Assembly: GCF_907164915.1 (NCBI RefSeq)
Contig: NC_061866.1
Span: 49,469,370-49,533,369 of the forward strand
From: Impatiens glandulifera
Lineage: Eukaryota > Streptophyta > Magnoliopsida > Ericales > Balsaminaceae
Direction of reading: 5' to 3'
DNA length: 64,000 bases
How positions within the stretch are numbered: position 1 is the stretch's first letter; every line of letters starts with the position of its first letter. Made by a program: the position numbers and the translations under genes. Positions 35,495 to 49,130 of this stretch are shown here, one piece after another. The notes beneath the pieces are model-generated. The model was not told the origin of the DNA. It was given only the letters and a program-made list of their open reading frames with translations, and searched no databases.

Positions 35495-38400
35495 ATGGTG
35501 CATAATGCTTACGATTCCTTCGAGTTAATCCGTAATTGTCCAACGAAGATAGATGCCGTCGAATCCTTTGGTTCTAAGATATTTCTCGGCTGTTCAGATG
35601 GATCAATTCGGATCTACGCCCCTGAATCCGTCTGCTCCGAGAACTCTCCACAGCCTGATTATCGAAATGTTCAATCCCTTGAGCTGCTGAAAGAGCCATA
35701 TATATTGGAGAGAACTGTCAATGGATTCTCTAAGAAGCCGCTTCTGGCGATGGAGGTTCTTGACTCTAGGGAACTGTTACTTTCTCTCTCAGAGTCGATC
35801 GCATTTCACCTTCTCCCGAACTTGGAGACCTTCGCAGTTATTACCAAAGCAAAAGGTGCGAATGTCTACTCGTGGGATGATCGGAGAGGATTCTTGTGCT
35901 TCGCTAGGCAAAAGAGGGTGTGCATTTTCAGACACGACGGTAATGCTGCGGAATTTTATGTGCTATTATTTGATATTCAATCAATAATTCCCATTTCGTA
36001 TGTTTATAATTGTATTACATTAAAAAAAATGATGTTATAGATCCAAATTGTGCTATTCCGATAAAGAAGTTAAGATACTATATCAAGCTATTCAACTAGA
36101 CTTAATAGATTATATGATATTTAGGAGGTCGAGGGTTTGTGGAGGTCAAAGACTTTGGTGTTCCTGATACGGTCAAGTCGTTGTCTTGGTGTGGAGAGAA
36201 CATTTGTTTGGGGATTAAAAGGGAATACATGATACTTAATTCCACAAATGGTGCATTATCCCAGGTATTCCCATCTGGAAGAACTGCCCCACCATTGGTG
36301 ATTACTCTTCCATCCGGAGAATTACTGTTAGGAAAGGTATTATCCTATTTGCATTCCACTATTATGTGATATACATTTTTGTTTTCTTTGTATCTTTTGG
36401 CTCAAAATGTGTAAGGTGAAATTTCTACCTTTTAATTCAGGATTATAATGACTTTTTCGCATGTTCCAGGATAATATTGGGGTGCTTGTTGACCAAGGTG
36501 GGAAACTTGTGCAAGAAGGCAGAGTTTGTTGGTCTGAGGCTCCTACATCCATTGTTATACAGAATCTGTATGCAATTGGTCTCCTACCAAGACATGTTGA
36601 GGTAGGGTAATGAATTACCAAACCACGCATGCTTCTCGTGGACATTTTTTCTTTGTTACACAATTTCATAGTTGAGCTTTGCAGGTACGGTCCCTCCGAA
36701 ATCCTTATCCTTTGATACAGACTGTTGTTCTTCGCAATGTCCGGCATCTTCGTGAAGGTTCCAATACCATAATTATTGCCCTGGACAACACTGTTTATGG
36801 ATTGTTTCCTGTTCCTCTTGGCGCTCAGGTACTTGATTGTGAGACTGAGATTTTAATAAACAAGGAAGTATTTTGTGTTAAAACTTGCATATATCTGTTT
36901 CTTAATCCTTCATCAGCTTATTCCTATCAATGCTGGAAGAGAGTAAACAATCAAAGTTAATACTTCTAACTTCAGTTGAAGTTCTCCTTTTTTTGGTATT
37001 TATTTTCATATCTTTATTTGCCATACATGCTTGGAAGAATATGCTTATAGAAAACTAAATAATTGCCACCATAACACTCAAATTTTTTTTTGTCTTTGAA
37101 ATGTATAACATGGATTGTAAAAAAATGGCATGATCTTCTAAGTAGCAATACTATGCTTCTCTCTCATGCAGATTGTGCAATTAACGGCATCAGGAAATTT
37201 TGACGAGGCTTTGGCTGTATGTAAATTACTGCCACTGGAGGAGTCAAGCCTTCGAGCTTCTAAAGAGCAGTCAATTCATATAAGGTGAGGATATGGTGTG
37301 GAACAATAAGGATATTTCTGCTTTCAGTTTTGTTTAGGGCTTATACTTAAAATTCTATCACTGACAAAATGGCTTGTGTAGCAACTCTGAAGTTTTGTTC
37401 TAGTGCTGTGTAACTAGAAGTCTAGTTAAACATGATCGGCACATTGCTTGACTGGAGCATAAAAGTGCACTAAAAAGTTTACACTCAGATATCTAACTTA
37501 GAACATGACTCATTTATAGAGGAGTCATTGTATAATGCAATTCTGTATCTACAGATATGCTCATTCTTTGTTTGAGAATGGGAACTATGAAGAAGCCATG
37601 GAACATTTTCTAGCATCTCAAGTAGGAATCACATATGTGCTTTCTATGTATCCATCCATTACCATTCCCAAATTGGCAACAACTTCAGAACCGGAAAAAA
37701 TTGTGGATATAACTGGAGAGTCTGCCTTCCTCTCTAGAAGTTTATCTGGTTTGTCAGATGATATGGAATCCTCATTACCTGCAACTCAGATAGTTTCTGA
37801 AGAGATCACGACCCTTGAGTCCAAGAAACTGAACCATAACACTCTGATGGCCCTTATCAAGTTCTTACAGAAGAAAAGACACAGTATAATTGAACGAGCT
37901 GCTGCTGAAGGAACTGACGAGGTTGTTTCAGATGCTGTTGGAGATAACTTTTTATCTTATGATGCTGGAAGTTCTAAGAAATCTACAAAGGTATATGGTA
38001 TGACACAAGTTTAGCCACCATAGGTTGATTCTATTATGTCAATAAAATAGTATTTAGCTCTCTTCATGTGCTTTTGGTGATTATGATTAAATGGACATGT
38101 GGGTGTCATATTTGTGGATACTAACTAAGTGGATTCTGCTGAAATTTCCATTCAAAGACTTTATGTGGTTTACTATGCACATAATTATTTTACCATGTAA
38201 ATGATGTTTTTTCTGTACTTACATTCACTCTTCTTTAAATTGCAATTCTCATGATAACTTTCAGTCTGTCAGAATCATCAGAATCTGAATGTGGACATAT
38301 AAAGTATTTCTTATCACTAATTATGAAAATTCACACTAAGTTTCTCGAAAAAAAATTCATTAATCTGGATTCATTTTTACATGAGTAATTTGAATTTCAG

Positions 38401-41028
38401 AGACGATTACTATAGATAATACTACCTGCATATGTGAAATGTAGTTGAATTGGATTTTCCCACCACAATTTTCCTGTTTTATCCTTTTGGGTGTCAAATG
38501 TGTTTCATACTTTCATTTTCACAATGTAATCAGTCACGACCACTAGGATTCCTGGAAAAAGGCAACAAACATAGATTTCATATATTGTCAACTAATGGAT
38601 ATTTAACTATATTCTTATGGTTGTTTGTTTATGTAGGCTCGAATGAATATTACCATTAGTTCAGGTGCCAGGGAAATGGCAGCAATATTGGACACGGCGC
38701 TAGTCCAAGCTCTTATCATGACTGGACAATCTAAAGCTGCAGTAGAGCTACTTAAAAGTCTTAATTACTGTGATGTAAACATTTCTGAAGAGTTTCTGCA
38801 GAAAAAGAATGAGTACGTCTCTCTACTTGAGCTGTATAAAAGCAACTCAATGCACGATGAAGCTCTTAAACTTTTACATCATTTGGTAGAAGAATCCATG
38901 TCAAACCAGTCAAAAACTGAGCTTCCTCAGAAGTTCAAACCTGAGATGATCATTGAGTATCTGAAGGTAAGTTTAGTTTCCACTGAAATATAAAAAGAAG
39001 ATATCAATGAACTTCTATGAAATTTTGATTTCTTAATTCAAAGAGATCAAATCTGTCTTTGTTGTTGATGATCAGAGGGTCCATCTGTTTATGTTTGCCA
39101 ACTTTTTTTCTTTCCGTAGGGGTGAACAATTTTGTCCTGTGAGACAAACATCAATACATACGAACACAAAATCAATTTCTGATTCAGATATCTCTTAGAC
39201 TTATACTCTTTTTTTTTATTATGAATTTTTTATGCAGCCTCTTTGTGTGTCAGATCCCATGCTAGTATTGGGATCATCAATGGTTGTGCTTGAAAGATGT
39301 CCAACACAAACAATTGAGCTTTTTTTGTCTGGAAACATTCCAGCCGATCTTGTTAACTCTTACTTAAAGCAGCATGCTCCAAATCTGCAGACAACATATT
39401 TAGAACTTATGCTCTCTATGAATGAAAATGGAATGTCTGGAAATCTGCAAATTGAAATGGTAAGAGTCTGTGTTTCCTATCTTGTTGTACAACTTGAGAC
39501 AGTCACTTGTTGTGTGTAACAGTATTTCTTTCACGAGATGTACTCATCATAAACAAATTCTTTTTCTATAAATGTAGTTTTTTTCTTTTTTAAATAAACT
39601 GATTTTTCGGGGAAAAACCTTGTTTGACGAAAAAATGAATTATTAGGGTTCAATGACTAAAATATCGTTTATCTTTACTTATTTAAAAGGGTATTTTAAT
39701 TGATGATTAAATCCAAATAACCCTTCCATCAAACAAGGCTTAGGAGCTTAAAGATAACAATTTTGTCAAAATTAACACAGTTCAAACTCTACTACATTTG
39801 ACAGATACAAATCTATCTCTCTGAAGTTCTTGATTGGTATGCTGACCTAAGCACTCAACAGAAATGGGATGAGAAAGATTATTCCCCAACAAGAAAGAAA
39901 TTACTGTCTGCTTTAGAGAATATCACAGGGTATAATCCTGACTTGATATTGCATCGTCTTCCAAAAGACGCCCTCTATGAAGAACGTGCCATTTTATTGG
40001 GTAAAATGAACCAGCACGAGCTTGCTTTATCTATACATGTCCATAAGGTATTTCCTGTTAATAATATTATGTATTATATTCCCACTTCTTGCACATCTCT
40101 ATTTAACAGTTTTGGCATATATATTACACTTGTAGCTTCATCTTCCCGAGCTGGCACTGTCCTATTGTGATCGCATTTATGACTCCACACTTAACCAACA
40201 TTCTTCTGCAAAGGCTAACGGCATTATATACCTTACTCTTTTGCAAATCTATCTGAACCCCAAAAGGGCGACGAAAAACATTGAGAAGCGAATTACCAAT
40301 CCTGTATCGCTTCAGAGAGTGGGTTCTCCAAAGTCTAAATTGAAAGGGAGTCGCTCAGTTAAGAAAATAGCGGAAATAGAAGGTGCAGAGGATAAACGTT
40401 TCAGTCGTAATAATAGCATTGACAGCGCGAGAAGTGATGTGGACACAGACGGGACTATTGAGGAAGTAGGAGCCTCTAATATTATGTTGGAGCAGGTTCT
40501 TGATCTGTTAAGCCGAAGATGGGATAGATTTAATGGTGCTCAAGCCTTGAAGCTATTACCAAGGGAATCTAAGCTTCAGGTATTTGTTTTTTTTTCGAGA
40601 CCAAGTCTCTGCTTTCAATTAGTGTTCTTCACCATTCTCCTGTTCTTTGGCAGAACTTTCTTCCTTTTCTTGGACCTCTTATTAGAAAATCAAGTGAAAC
40701 ATACAGAAACCTGTCTGTTATCAAGAGTTTAAGAGGAAGCGAAAACCTGCAGGTATTTTTACCAACTTTTTCTTACTTTCCATTGAACTAAGAGCTTGTA
40801 AAGAACATTATTTTTGCTTACCTGCAGGTGAAAGACGAACTTTACAAACATAGAAAAACACAAGTGAAGATTACAAGTGATTGTATGTGTTCGCTCTGTA
40901 ACAAGAAGATAGGCACCAGCGTTTTTGCAGTCTATCCTAACGGCACAACGCTAGTGCATTTAGTATGCTTTAGAGACTCGCAGAACATGAAGGCTGTCGT
41001 GAAGAACAATCCTAGACGGAGAAGATGA
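35495..41028 (+). CDS. VPS39: VPS39/VAM6 subunit of the HOPS tethering complex
   Basis: Twelve exons (35495-35939, 36125-36336, 36470-36601, 36685-36828, 37172-37284, 37555-37990, 38637-38966, 39238-39459, 39805-40047, 40136-40579, 40654-40752, 40828-41028) give a frame of 1006 aa, matching plant VPS39. The protein is a HOPS subunit that links Rab7-type GTPases and SNAREs in fusion at the vacuole. The N-terminal CNH domain (about 15-290) shows FLGCSDGSIRIYAPE, FAVITKAKGANVYSWDDRRG and WCGENICLGIKREYMILN. The clathrin-heavy-chain-like middle includes ARYAHSLFENGNYEEAMEHFLAS, SGAREMAAILDTALVQALI and YKSNSMHDEALKLLHHL. The C-terminal Vps39 domain includes YLTLLQIYLNPKRATKNIEKR, LLSRRWDRFNGAQALKLLP and a zinc-binding CSLCNKKIG...HLVCF. 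The 3' end faces that of the GRAS gene, about 180 bp away. Confidence 0.95.
39619..39738. mobile_element. Small MITE-like insertion in a VPS39 intron
   Basis: The ends ccttgtttgacg and (reverse complement) ccttgtttgatg are inverted copies of each other, 120 bp apart, within the intron 39460-39804. I cannot see a clear target duplication, so the class is left open. Confidence 0.35.
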
Positions 41029-41209
41029 GGAAAAAACAAATCTTTCAGGTTGGTGGCTGACTATTAATTAATTAATTAATTGTTTGTTCAAATAAGTTTA
41101 TCATGTACAATCTTGAAAATATATGAACCATATATATGAATCATCATCGAAAATGAAACTAGACACACTATTAGAGAATTGTGCTTCAAAATTATACTAG
41201 TTCTTCAAT

Positions 41210-42793
41210 CTAACGCCACGAGGATATAGTCATTAGGGGGACCTTGTTCCAGGCTAAAGAAAGAAACTCTGGTTCTGATTGAATAATAGAGAACGACCAG
41301 CTGTAATTGTAGTTCATTAGAAGCAGCTTGGCTTGACTCATTGCGTAGTTACTTAATCGAACCGGTTCCAAACCGGCTCTCTCCATTAGGACTCTCCACT
41401 TCTCTTTACTCTCCATTCTGTTTCTCCCCATTACTCCGGCCATTCTCTGATATAGGAGTAGACTCTCGACTTGTAGCCTCTTAGGTGAGTCCCGTGGTAA
41501 ATTCGGCTCGAGTGAATCAAACACTGCCGAGAAGTAATTCAATGCGTTCTTCATCCGGGTTGGGTAATCAACATGGTTCAAGCTCGCTTCGTACTCACCT
41601 AAGGTGATGATGATTGGGTTCAAAGATTTCGCAAATTGGAGAGCTGCGTCGACTTCATCATCTGTCTCGTCAAGCCAATTGTTAAGCTGAAGCATGAAAT
41701 TTACTGTCAGTGATTCGTCCGGGTTAGCTTTGAAACTTGTCCCGTTGAGTTCTTTAATTGGCGTCAAGACTGGTATGAACTCGAAGTTTAGATCTAGTAG
41801 AGTTGCGAAATCACGGAGTCGTCTGCCGGTGGTGTTAAGAGCTGCGGCAGGGGAGTTTCCCAGAGCTGGCGATGGGATACCAGATATACGGATCATGTCT
41901 GGTTTTCCGGCAGGTCGGGTTGCCAAGGCTTGAAGAAGAGCTGCCCATTGAATTCCTTGATCAACGCCGAAGTCGATGATGTGGATCTTCATCGCCTTTT
42001 CAGTGGCTTCTAGGATTGCTTGATTTGCAGTAAAATGCGCAAATTTTGAGTATGGGCAAGCATCGTCTAGGATCATGTAAGAGAGAGTTAAGTCTTCTGG
42101 GGTGGTGGAGATGGTCGGTTTGTTTTCCGGCCAGTGGGACAGAGACACTCTACTGAGAAGAATCTCAGTGAAGTAGAAGACTACTCGCTCCGACGGGTCT
42201 CCATGTTGGCTGACGGAGTCCTTGAGTCGATCCAGCAACTTCTCGGCCTTGCCGGGATCGAAATCTGCCATCTCCGAGCAGTCAATTAGCTCTTTAAACA
42301 GTGGCTTGAGTGAATCAACTTCAGATTCGGTCTCTGTCGGTGGAGAAGATGGACCCAACTTTTCTGTCGGAAAGATGAACTGATTGGGATCAAGCGGCGG
42401 AGAAGTGAAGTTTGTCGGACAATTGACCAACGGATCGTAAACGTACTGATTGAAGTCAATGTTGGTCTGCCATGGATTCGAACTCTGAGGGGAATCGCCG
42501 GCGGAGATAAGGCTATCCATCCATTCGTCAGCAGCAGCCGAGTCGAAATCAAGACAGTGGTGGTCCAAAGATGGAAATTGAAAGGAGGAAGAATCTCCGG
42601 CGACTTGAAATATGTCGGAGGAGGGCCATTGGAGGAGTGAGAATGGGCCGAGAGTTGCAGAGGCGGCGGCGGCGGCGTCGGAAATTTGCTGTTCTTCACA
42701 GAGCTGTTGTTTCTGGTCTTGATCTTGTTTCTGCTTAATAAGTTGTTGGGCTATCGCCATTAGATTTCCACTGTCTGAGCACATAAACGCCAT
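41210..42793 (-). CDS. GRAS transcription factor, SCL4/SCL7 type
   Basis: A single uninterrupted reading frame of 527 aa, as is usual for GRAS genes. The N-terminus [20 protein letters not shown] is the signature opening of the SCL4/SCL7 subfamily, followed by a Gln-rich and Ser/Pro-rich variable region. The GRAS domain (about 160-527) shows LHR I ([20 protein letters not shown]), the VHIID motif ([20 protein letters not shown]), [15 protein letters not shown], a PFYRE region ([17 protein letters not shown]) and the terminal SAW motif ending SSWR. It is a nuclear transcriptional regulator. This subfamily is poorly characterised, so I do not infer a process. The start is supported by the conserved N-terminal motif and an in-frame upstream region with no alternative ATG. 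Confidence 0.93.
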   Translation of the reverse strand: MAFMCSDSGNLMAIAQQLIKQKQDQDQKQQLCEEQQISDAAAAASATLGPFSLLQWPSSDIFQVAGDSSSFQFPSLDHHCLDFDSAAADEWMDSLISAGDSPQSSNPWQTNIDFNQYVYDPLVNCPTNFTSPPLDPNQFIFPTEKLGPSSPPTETESEVDSLKPLFKELIDCSEMADFDPGKAEKLLDRLKDSVSQHGDPSERVVFYFTEILLSRVSLSHWPENKPTISTTPEDLTLSYMILDDACPYSKFAHFTANQAILEATEKAMKIHIIDFGVDQGIQWAALLQALATRPAGKPDMIRISGIPSPALGNSPAAALNTTGRRLRDFATLLDLNFEFIPVLTPIKELNGTSFKANPDESLTVNFMLQLNNWLDETDDEVDAALQFAKSLNPIIITLGEYEASLNHVDYPTRMKNALNYFSAVFDSLEPNLPRDSPKRLQVESLLLYQRMAGVMGRNRMESKEKWRVLMERAGLEPVRLSNYAMSQAKLLLMNYNYSWSFSIIQSEPEFLSLAWNKVPLMTISSWR

Positions 42794-44634
42794 TTTTTCC
42801 GGTGAAAATCTCGCCGGAAAGACCAGTTATATGATCAGTAGTGTGTGAGAAGAATCATAGGTTTATAATGTTAGTTAAAATAATAATAATAATAATATAT
42901 CTGAAGAAGAGAAGAGAATCCTACTGTAGTGAGTCAGAAAGATAATAGTCAAAAAAGGCACAGAAACAAGTAACAACGGCTACTAGGAGAGAGAATGGAG
43001 ACCATTTAATACCAAAAGTCTGTGCCTATTTCTCTATTAAATACTCCTACTCTATTATTTATATATTAAATAATCATGAACAATATATATTTTTTAAATT
43101 ACTTTAAAATTTAATTCAGGCAATTCAATAGATATTTATATTTATATAAAAAAATTCAAAAATTCAACTATTATATAATTATATTAAGAGGGGTGACATG
43201 AAAACGACTATTTAACAAAAGTAATACTACAAATCTGAAGGTGACATTATACTAAAAGAAATTGCCATGTCGGATAATGTCCTGAATATGGTCATTATCG
43301 GGATAAAAATTTTTCGAACATTATAATTTTTTCAAACATTGTTATTTTTTTATTTATTATTATTATTTTCAGACATAGTTTTTTTATTTCTCATTTACAT
43401 GTGATTAGGGATGTTCAATATTTGGTATAAACCAAATATCCGACTGAATTCAAATAAATCAAATTTAAATTTTAATATTCGGTTCAGTTTTGAATTTGCT
43501 TAAAAAAAAAAAAATTCGAAGAACTCAAATTGAGTAACTTGAATAACCCGAAAACGAATCGATGAACACCCCTACATGTGACCGACCAACCATGTCGGAT
43601 TCATGTCCTTACTTTCATCATATTTTCGTTGTCTAAACCATTCATTTTTTCTATTAAACGGTGTTATCAAAATAAATTGACTATTAATTTTGTTGCATAT
43701 GAAAACAGAATGATTTTATTTATGATAAAACATAAAATAAAGACAATAAAAGTGAAAAAACAAAAAACAAATACCATATTAAAAATAATTTATATGTTGA
43801 TCTCCCTGATGATTGGGGTTAGACCGATTAAAATAACTCCTAAAATAGCCAATAGAAAACTACCACATTAAGGTATATATATATAAACAATGATATAGTG
43901 AGGTCACACTACTCAATAAAACTAAATATAAAGAAGCGGATTTCTTATCCTAAGTCTAGTTGTTGTCCGATTGAAGTGCGAATCAAATCAAATTTTATGT
44001 AGTATTTTTAAAATGTAATATTTGTTTATATCATATTTATATGGAGGTTGAAAAAAACTTAAATAGTTATCTCGTGTGAATAATCAAAATAAATAAATAT
44101 GCATGTCTAATTATAGCTGACAAACCCAAGGATTGGTTAATGATTAAGCTAGCTAGATTAATTAAGTGAAATTTTCTTTAGTTAATCCTAGTTTCATAAA
44201 AAGATAATATACAATATGATGTGTCTGTCATATGTGACATGCAAAACTTGAGACAATTGTTCATACGTAAGTAAACTCACTTAAAGTTAAAATTGTTGAT
44301 TTCAACTAAATAACTTTTGAAAAACCCCCATAAACATATCAATTAAATGTTAATTATTTGTAATCACAATATTAAATATTCTTAATCATTTTTAATTTGA
44401 ATAATTAAAAATATATATATATATATATATGATGGCCTACCATACCATGGTCTCCTTGGTCACAGATATGAGGCGGAAGTGACGTGGCGCACACTAATGT
44501 GGGACCCATTTCTAATAAACTTCGAATCAGCATCGTACGCGTGTTCGTTCGTTTCTACATATAATGTGGTTACGGTTCCAGTGGGCCCCACATTTGATAT
44601 TGACGGTTGTGTATTATGGGTTGTCGTTGTTTGG
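42794..44634. other. GRAS promoter region and AT-rich spacer with a MITE
   Basis: 42794-43030 is the leader and promoter of the GRAS gene (aataataataataat at about 42880). The rest is AT-rich, with the hAT-type MITE at 43406-43574 and no gene. Sequence from about 44470 to 44634 is GC-richer and forms the left flank of the foldback element. Confidence 0.5.
43406..43574. mobile_element. hAT-type MITE, 169 bp
   Basis: The termini TAGGGATGTTCA and (reverse complement) TAGGGGTGTTCA form inverted repeats, and the flanks CATGTGAT (43398-43405) and CATGTGAC (43575-43582) match at seven of eight bases. An 8-bp target duplication and TAGGG ends fit the hAT superfamily. It is non-coding. Confidence 0.8.
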
Positions 44635-46047
44635 GAACAATTTCCTGTCCTACCCACCTTTCAAACAATTTTTCCCAAACTACCCACCTTTTCATTCACA
44701 TTCCCAAACTACCCACATTTCTCTCTCTAAATCATTAATCAACCCATTAATTAACTCACTCTCTATTTAACCCACTAATTAACTCCTCTCTCTCTTTCAA
44801 CCATTAATTAATATTCTCACTTTTAAACTATTAATTAATTCAATTGAAATATATTATATAAATATTAAAATAAAATAACACATATATTTTATTTTTATTT
44901 AAATCTATAAATATAATATATATAGTTCAAATTAAATACACTAAATTAAATAATTTAAATAGCTATTATAAAATAAAATAAAATAAAATAGAATACATTA
45001 CATAAACGGGAACTTGAAATAAAATATATTACATAAACATTAAAATAAAATACATTACATCAACGGGAACTTGAAATAAAATATATTACATAAACATTAA
45101 AATAAAATACATTACATCACAATAAAATACATAACATAAACATTACAATAAAATAAAATACATAATAAATATTAATCACGTTCAATATACAATAAAATGC
45201 ATATTTTATCTTTATAATTCAATTTTATGATATCTACTCCATTTTCCACTAGAGCAAAAACCTCTATATAAATCCACATTATGTTTGTTACCACCCTTCC
45301 AATATCCATTTATGGTTCTGTATTGTCGAAGACTCCTCTTTGTTCATTGTATGGAATAACCTTGTGTGATGATGTTTTTTTCTCAACAGTTTCAAATAAT
45401 TCTCTTGACCTTTGACAATAAATTTGACCATTTTGAAGGTCATTAAACGTCGCAGTTTTAAATATATAAAAAAATTGAATTATAAAGATAAAATATGCAT
45501 TTTATTATTTTATTGTATATTGAACGTGATTAATATTTATTATGTATTTTATTTTATTGTAATGTTTATGTTATGTATTTTATTGTGATGTAATGTATTT
45601 TATTTTAATGTTTATGTAATATATTTTATTTCAAGTTCCCGTTTATGTAATGTATTCTATTTTATTTTAATTTATATTAGCTATTTAAATTATTTAATTT
45701 AGTGTATTTAATTTGAACTATATATATTATATTTATAGATTTAAATAAAAATAAAATGTTATTTTATTTTAATATTTATATAATATATTTCAATTGAATT
45801 AATTAATAGTTTAAAAGCGAGGGTTTAAAAGTGAGGATATTAATTAATAGTTGAAAGAGAGAGATGAGCTAATTAATGGGTTTAGAGAGAGAGAGTGAGT
45901 TAATTAGTGGGTTAAGATAGAGAGTGAGTTAATTAATATGTTGATTAATGATTTAGAGAGAGAAAGGTGGGTAGTTTGGGAATGTGAATGAAAAGGTGGG
46001 TAGTTTGGGAAAAATTGTTTGAAAGGTGGGTAGGACAGGAAATGGTT
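44635..46047. mobile_element. Foldback element derived from a MULE, 1.4 kb
   Basis: Two inverted arms of about 550 bp flank a central 200-base spacer. The left arm starts GAACAATTTCCTGTCC and the right arm ends GGACAGGAAATGGTT. Both arms carry paired ctacccacctttc-type subterminal repeats. The flanks are a 10-bp direct repeat CGTTGTTTGG (44625-44634 and 46048-46057). The left arm is longer because a 57-base phrase (gggaacttgaaataaaatat...) is duplicated at 45008 and 45065. The spacer resembles the end of a MULE transposase. Confidence 0.75.
45245..45450 (-). pseudogene. Relic of a MULE transposase C-terminal region
   Basis: On the minus strand the foldback spacer reads NDLQNGQIYCQRSRELFETV and VIPYNEQRGVF, then after a shift GGNKHNVDLYRGFCSSGKW. 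This order resembles the end of MuDR-type transposases just ahead of their SWIM finger (xxKHxVxLxxxxCxCGKW). It is too short and shifted to be functional. The assignment rests on my recognition of the pattern only. Confidence 0.5.
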
Positions 46048-48262
46048 CGTTGTTTGGACCACAGTAACAACATTTTCTACAAAGTACAAAGCTTGTTTGT
46101 TTGTTTTTTTTTTAATTTTAATTTATGTAAGAATTTTGAAATTAAAGAGATTTTTTTTTAAAAAATTGTTTAATATATTATTTAGGGTTTAAAAATTATA
46201 TAATAGTTTAGTTTATTTGAAAATTTGAAATTCTCCAATTAATCTAATAAAAAAAACAAATCCTTGTAGTCCTCATTTCAGTTAAAACTAGACAGATAGT
46301 CAAACCATATACGTAAAAGGTTTGAATACAAGCTGTAAAAGTTTAATTTAAGACAAGATAAATAATTACACCCTGTTTGGATCGACTGATTCCGGAGCTG
46401 GATCTTGATTTGAGTTTAAAAATAATATTATTTTAAATATTTTATTGGGATATTACTTTAGATTAATAACATTTTAATTTTGTATATATTAACAAATTTA
46501 ATAATTTTTGTACGTTCAAACTCAACTCTACTCTAATATACAAAATCATTGATTGCAACCATTGCAATCAAGCAATATTGTTGTAATCAGGTCTATAAGG
46601 GTGTGTACATTGATTTTTTTAGAATTATTTTACAAATAAATAAATAAATGGTCGTTGATTCGATGAACAAATTACTGCGTATAAATTAAATTAAATATAT
46701 TTTAATAATTTTTAAAAAATAATTAAAATATCAAACACAACAATGTTTTTTTAACTTATGTGTTTTGTTTTGGATTGGAATATTTAAATAATTTAAATTA
46801 ATTAAACATCGTTTTATTTACTTCTTTTTAATTATAATATCACTTAATTCATTAACTAAATAAACTATTAAAATATTTTTTATTTTAAATTACTATTTTT
46901 TTAAATTTATTATTATATATTAACATACTTTAAGTCTTTTTTATCAAAATAAAAATTACCACATTTTTAAAATCATCTTTAATTATGATTTCTGACCATT
47001 TATTTTCAAAAAATCACAAATCCGACAAGATGTTTTTTTAGTAGGGGAAATGTTGAATCATAACATATTGGCGGCTTAGCCATAGGTCAAAAAGAGCAAA
47101 TATTATTTACTTTACCTTTTTTTTAGAAAATAAATTTGTTTTCATTCATCTTGACTATGAAAATAAAAGTTATTTATTTATTTAAATTTTACAAAAATAA
47201 AGTAAAATATATTTGAAGTTATAAAATGAATAATTATATAATTAAAAAAATGGTATTATGTTATAGATGAGTTTTTGATTAAAAAATCAACATCAAAATG
47301 CATATTAAAATCAGATTAACACTTGAGACAACTGTTTAATTAAAAACTATTATGTATATGTTTATGATAAAAATAAAAAATTGTCATAAAGTAATGATTA
47401 TAAAAACAAGTAAAGTCAACTCTCATGAAATTTGGTTCGAGAATGGACACCTTTCATTTTTTATATTTTTTTTGCGTTTGAAAGAGACATAATTGAACAT
47501 TGGCAGTGACTTTTTGTCTGCCAAGTGATGGAGAAATTGCAATAATTAGTGTTCAAACATTCAAAGAGAAGAAGAAGAACAACAAGTGGTGGTGCTCACT
47601 AATAATAACTATTTCAAATCTTTCATCAACATGTCCATTGTCTAAAACAACTACTCTTTTGGTGGAACTAAGGCTCTGTTTGTTTGCTTGTTTCCTTCCT
47701 TAACTAACCTCCTTATTCGATCAGAAGTTACCACCATCGTTTCATTCCACATCTTAGTGCATGATCGAATAAGCTGAGTCAATCACACTCGGGGATACCG
47801 ATGCAAATAGAGTTACGATGCTAAACACTCTTAAAATATTAGTAGATAAGTTGAAACGAATAAACATCATCCGAATTATCAAATAAGCTAAGTCAATCAC
47901 ACTCAGTGATAATGATGCGAATAAGATCTGGTATATGATACTAAACACTCTTAAAGTTGAAACGAATAAACATATCCCGAATTAACAAAAACAAATAATA
48001 TATTGTAAATGATTGAATTACACAATAAGCTTATTTGATAGTTGTTGTTTTTTTTTATAAAAAAATCAACTATCATAACTTTTTTTTTTTAATAATTTTA
48101 TTACATAATTTATCAACTAAAATATCATTATGTTAATATAAAAGATATTTTAATAACCCAAATAGTATTTCCATCAAATAATGTTTTTTCAACAAAAACA
48201 AAATAAAATTCCCAACATCAAACAAGCTCTATATTTTAAAATGTCAACTGTACTGTTTGCTT
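46048..48262. other. AT-rich spacer
   Basis: No gene is supported. A diverged tandem duplication (about 114 bp) at 47766-47985 contains the phrases agtcaatcacactc and ctaaacactcttaaa in each unit. The last eight bases (48255-48262, GTTTGCTT) are the target duplication of MULE 2. Confidence 0.5.
47766..47985. repeat. Diverged 114-bp tandem duplication
   Basis: The units beginning cgaataagctgagtcaatca (47766) and caaataagctaagtcaatca (47880) are similar along their length and both end gttgaaacgaataaacat. There is no coding potential. Confidence 0.75.
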
Positions 48263-48412
48263 GGGAAATTTGAGGAAATGACCCCAAAATAGGGCCAAAT
48301 AGCCGATGGTGCGGCTCCCTATTTTTTATAGCGCGGGTGACCCCCAAATTTTTTAATGACCATTTTACCTATGCGTCACGCACCCTCCAGATGCGTGACG
48401 CACCCTGAACCC
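48263..48412 (+). repeat. MULE 2 left terminal inverted repeat
   Basis: Pairs with 56285-56435. It includes two copies of the motif, in atgcgtcacgcaccctcc and atgcgtgacgcaccc. Confidence 0.9.
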
Positions 48413-48802
48413 TATAAAGACTTAATTTTTTTTCATTTTCGTTTCATTTTCTCTCTCATCCAGCCCCTTTCTTCCCCGTCTTCTCCGCTCCGCCGTGAAA
48501 CCCTAATGGTGGCGGAGAAGATTTTCTCTTCTTTTTCAGCGATGAAGAACGAATCGAAGAGGCACCGTCGACCATGGCACCATATTCAACGGCCTATAGC
48601 TTCGAAGAACATCCAATGGAGACGAGTTTGCACAGCGCTTAGGATTTCGAACAAATTGACATTTCATTCGACCATTCCACTATATTTTGTGTTTATTTCG
48701 TTATTGTTTGTTTCGATTTCCTATTCAGTTCGTGTATATTTCCTTTACAGAACGTTCCTCATTGATTCGCTGATTCGTTGAATGTAGGTTGTTTGTTTGG
48801 TA

Positions 48803-48930
48803 GGATGCGTCACGTAGGATGCGTCAAGATGGATGCGTCAAGATGGATGCGTCAACATGGATGCGTCAACTCCGATGCGTCAACTCGGATGCGTCAACTC
48901 GGATGCGTCAAGTAGGATACGATGCGTCAC
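48803..48930. repeat. GGATGCGTCAA tandem repeats in the MULE 2 leader
   Basis: About nine copies of an imperfect 14-bp unit (gatgcgtcaagatg, gatgcgtcaactcg) lie between the left inverted repeat and the first Ulp1 exon. The consensus core TGCGTCA is shared with the terminal repeats. Confidence 0.9.
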
Positions 48931-49130
48931 ATTTATTTTTATTTTATATAAAAACCCAAATAAGCCTCGACCACTATTCATGCTCTCTCTCTCTCTCTCT
49001 CGCACCCGACGACGCACCTGTCTCGACGACGCACCTGCCTCGACGTCTCTTCCTGCTCGTCTTCGTCTTCATCTTCTCGTTCATTCATTGACTTCATGAG
49101 GTTAGTTTTAGTTATGTTTGTTTATGTTCA

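Noticed and set aside
48356..49099. Plus-strand frames in the left end of MULE 2
   Set aside because: They run through the inverted repeat and the TGCGTCA array, with no domain and no continuity with the Ulp1 exons.
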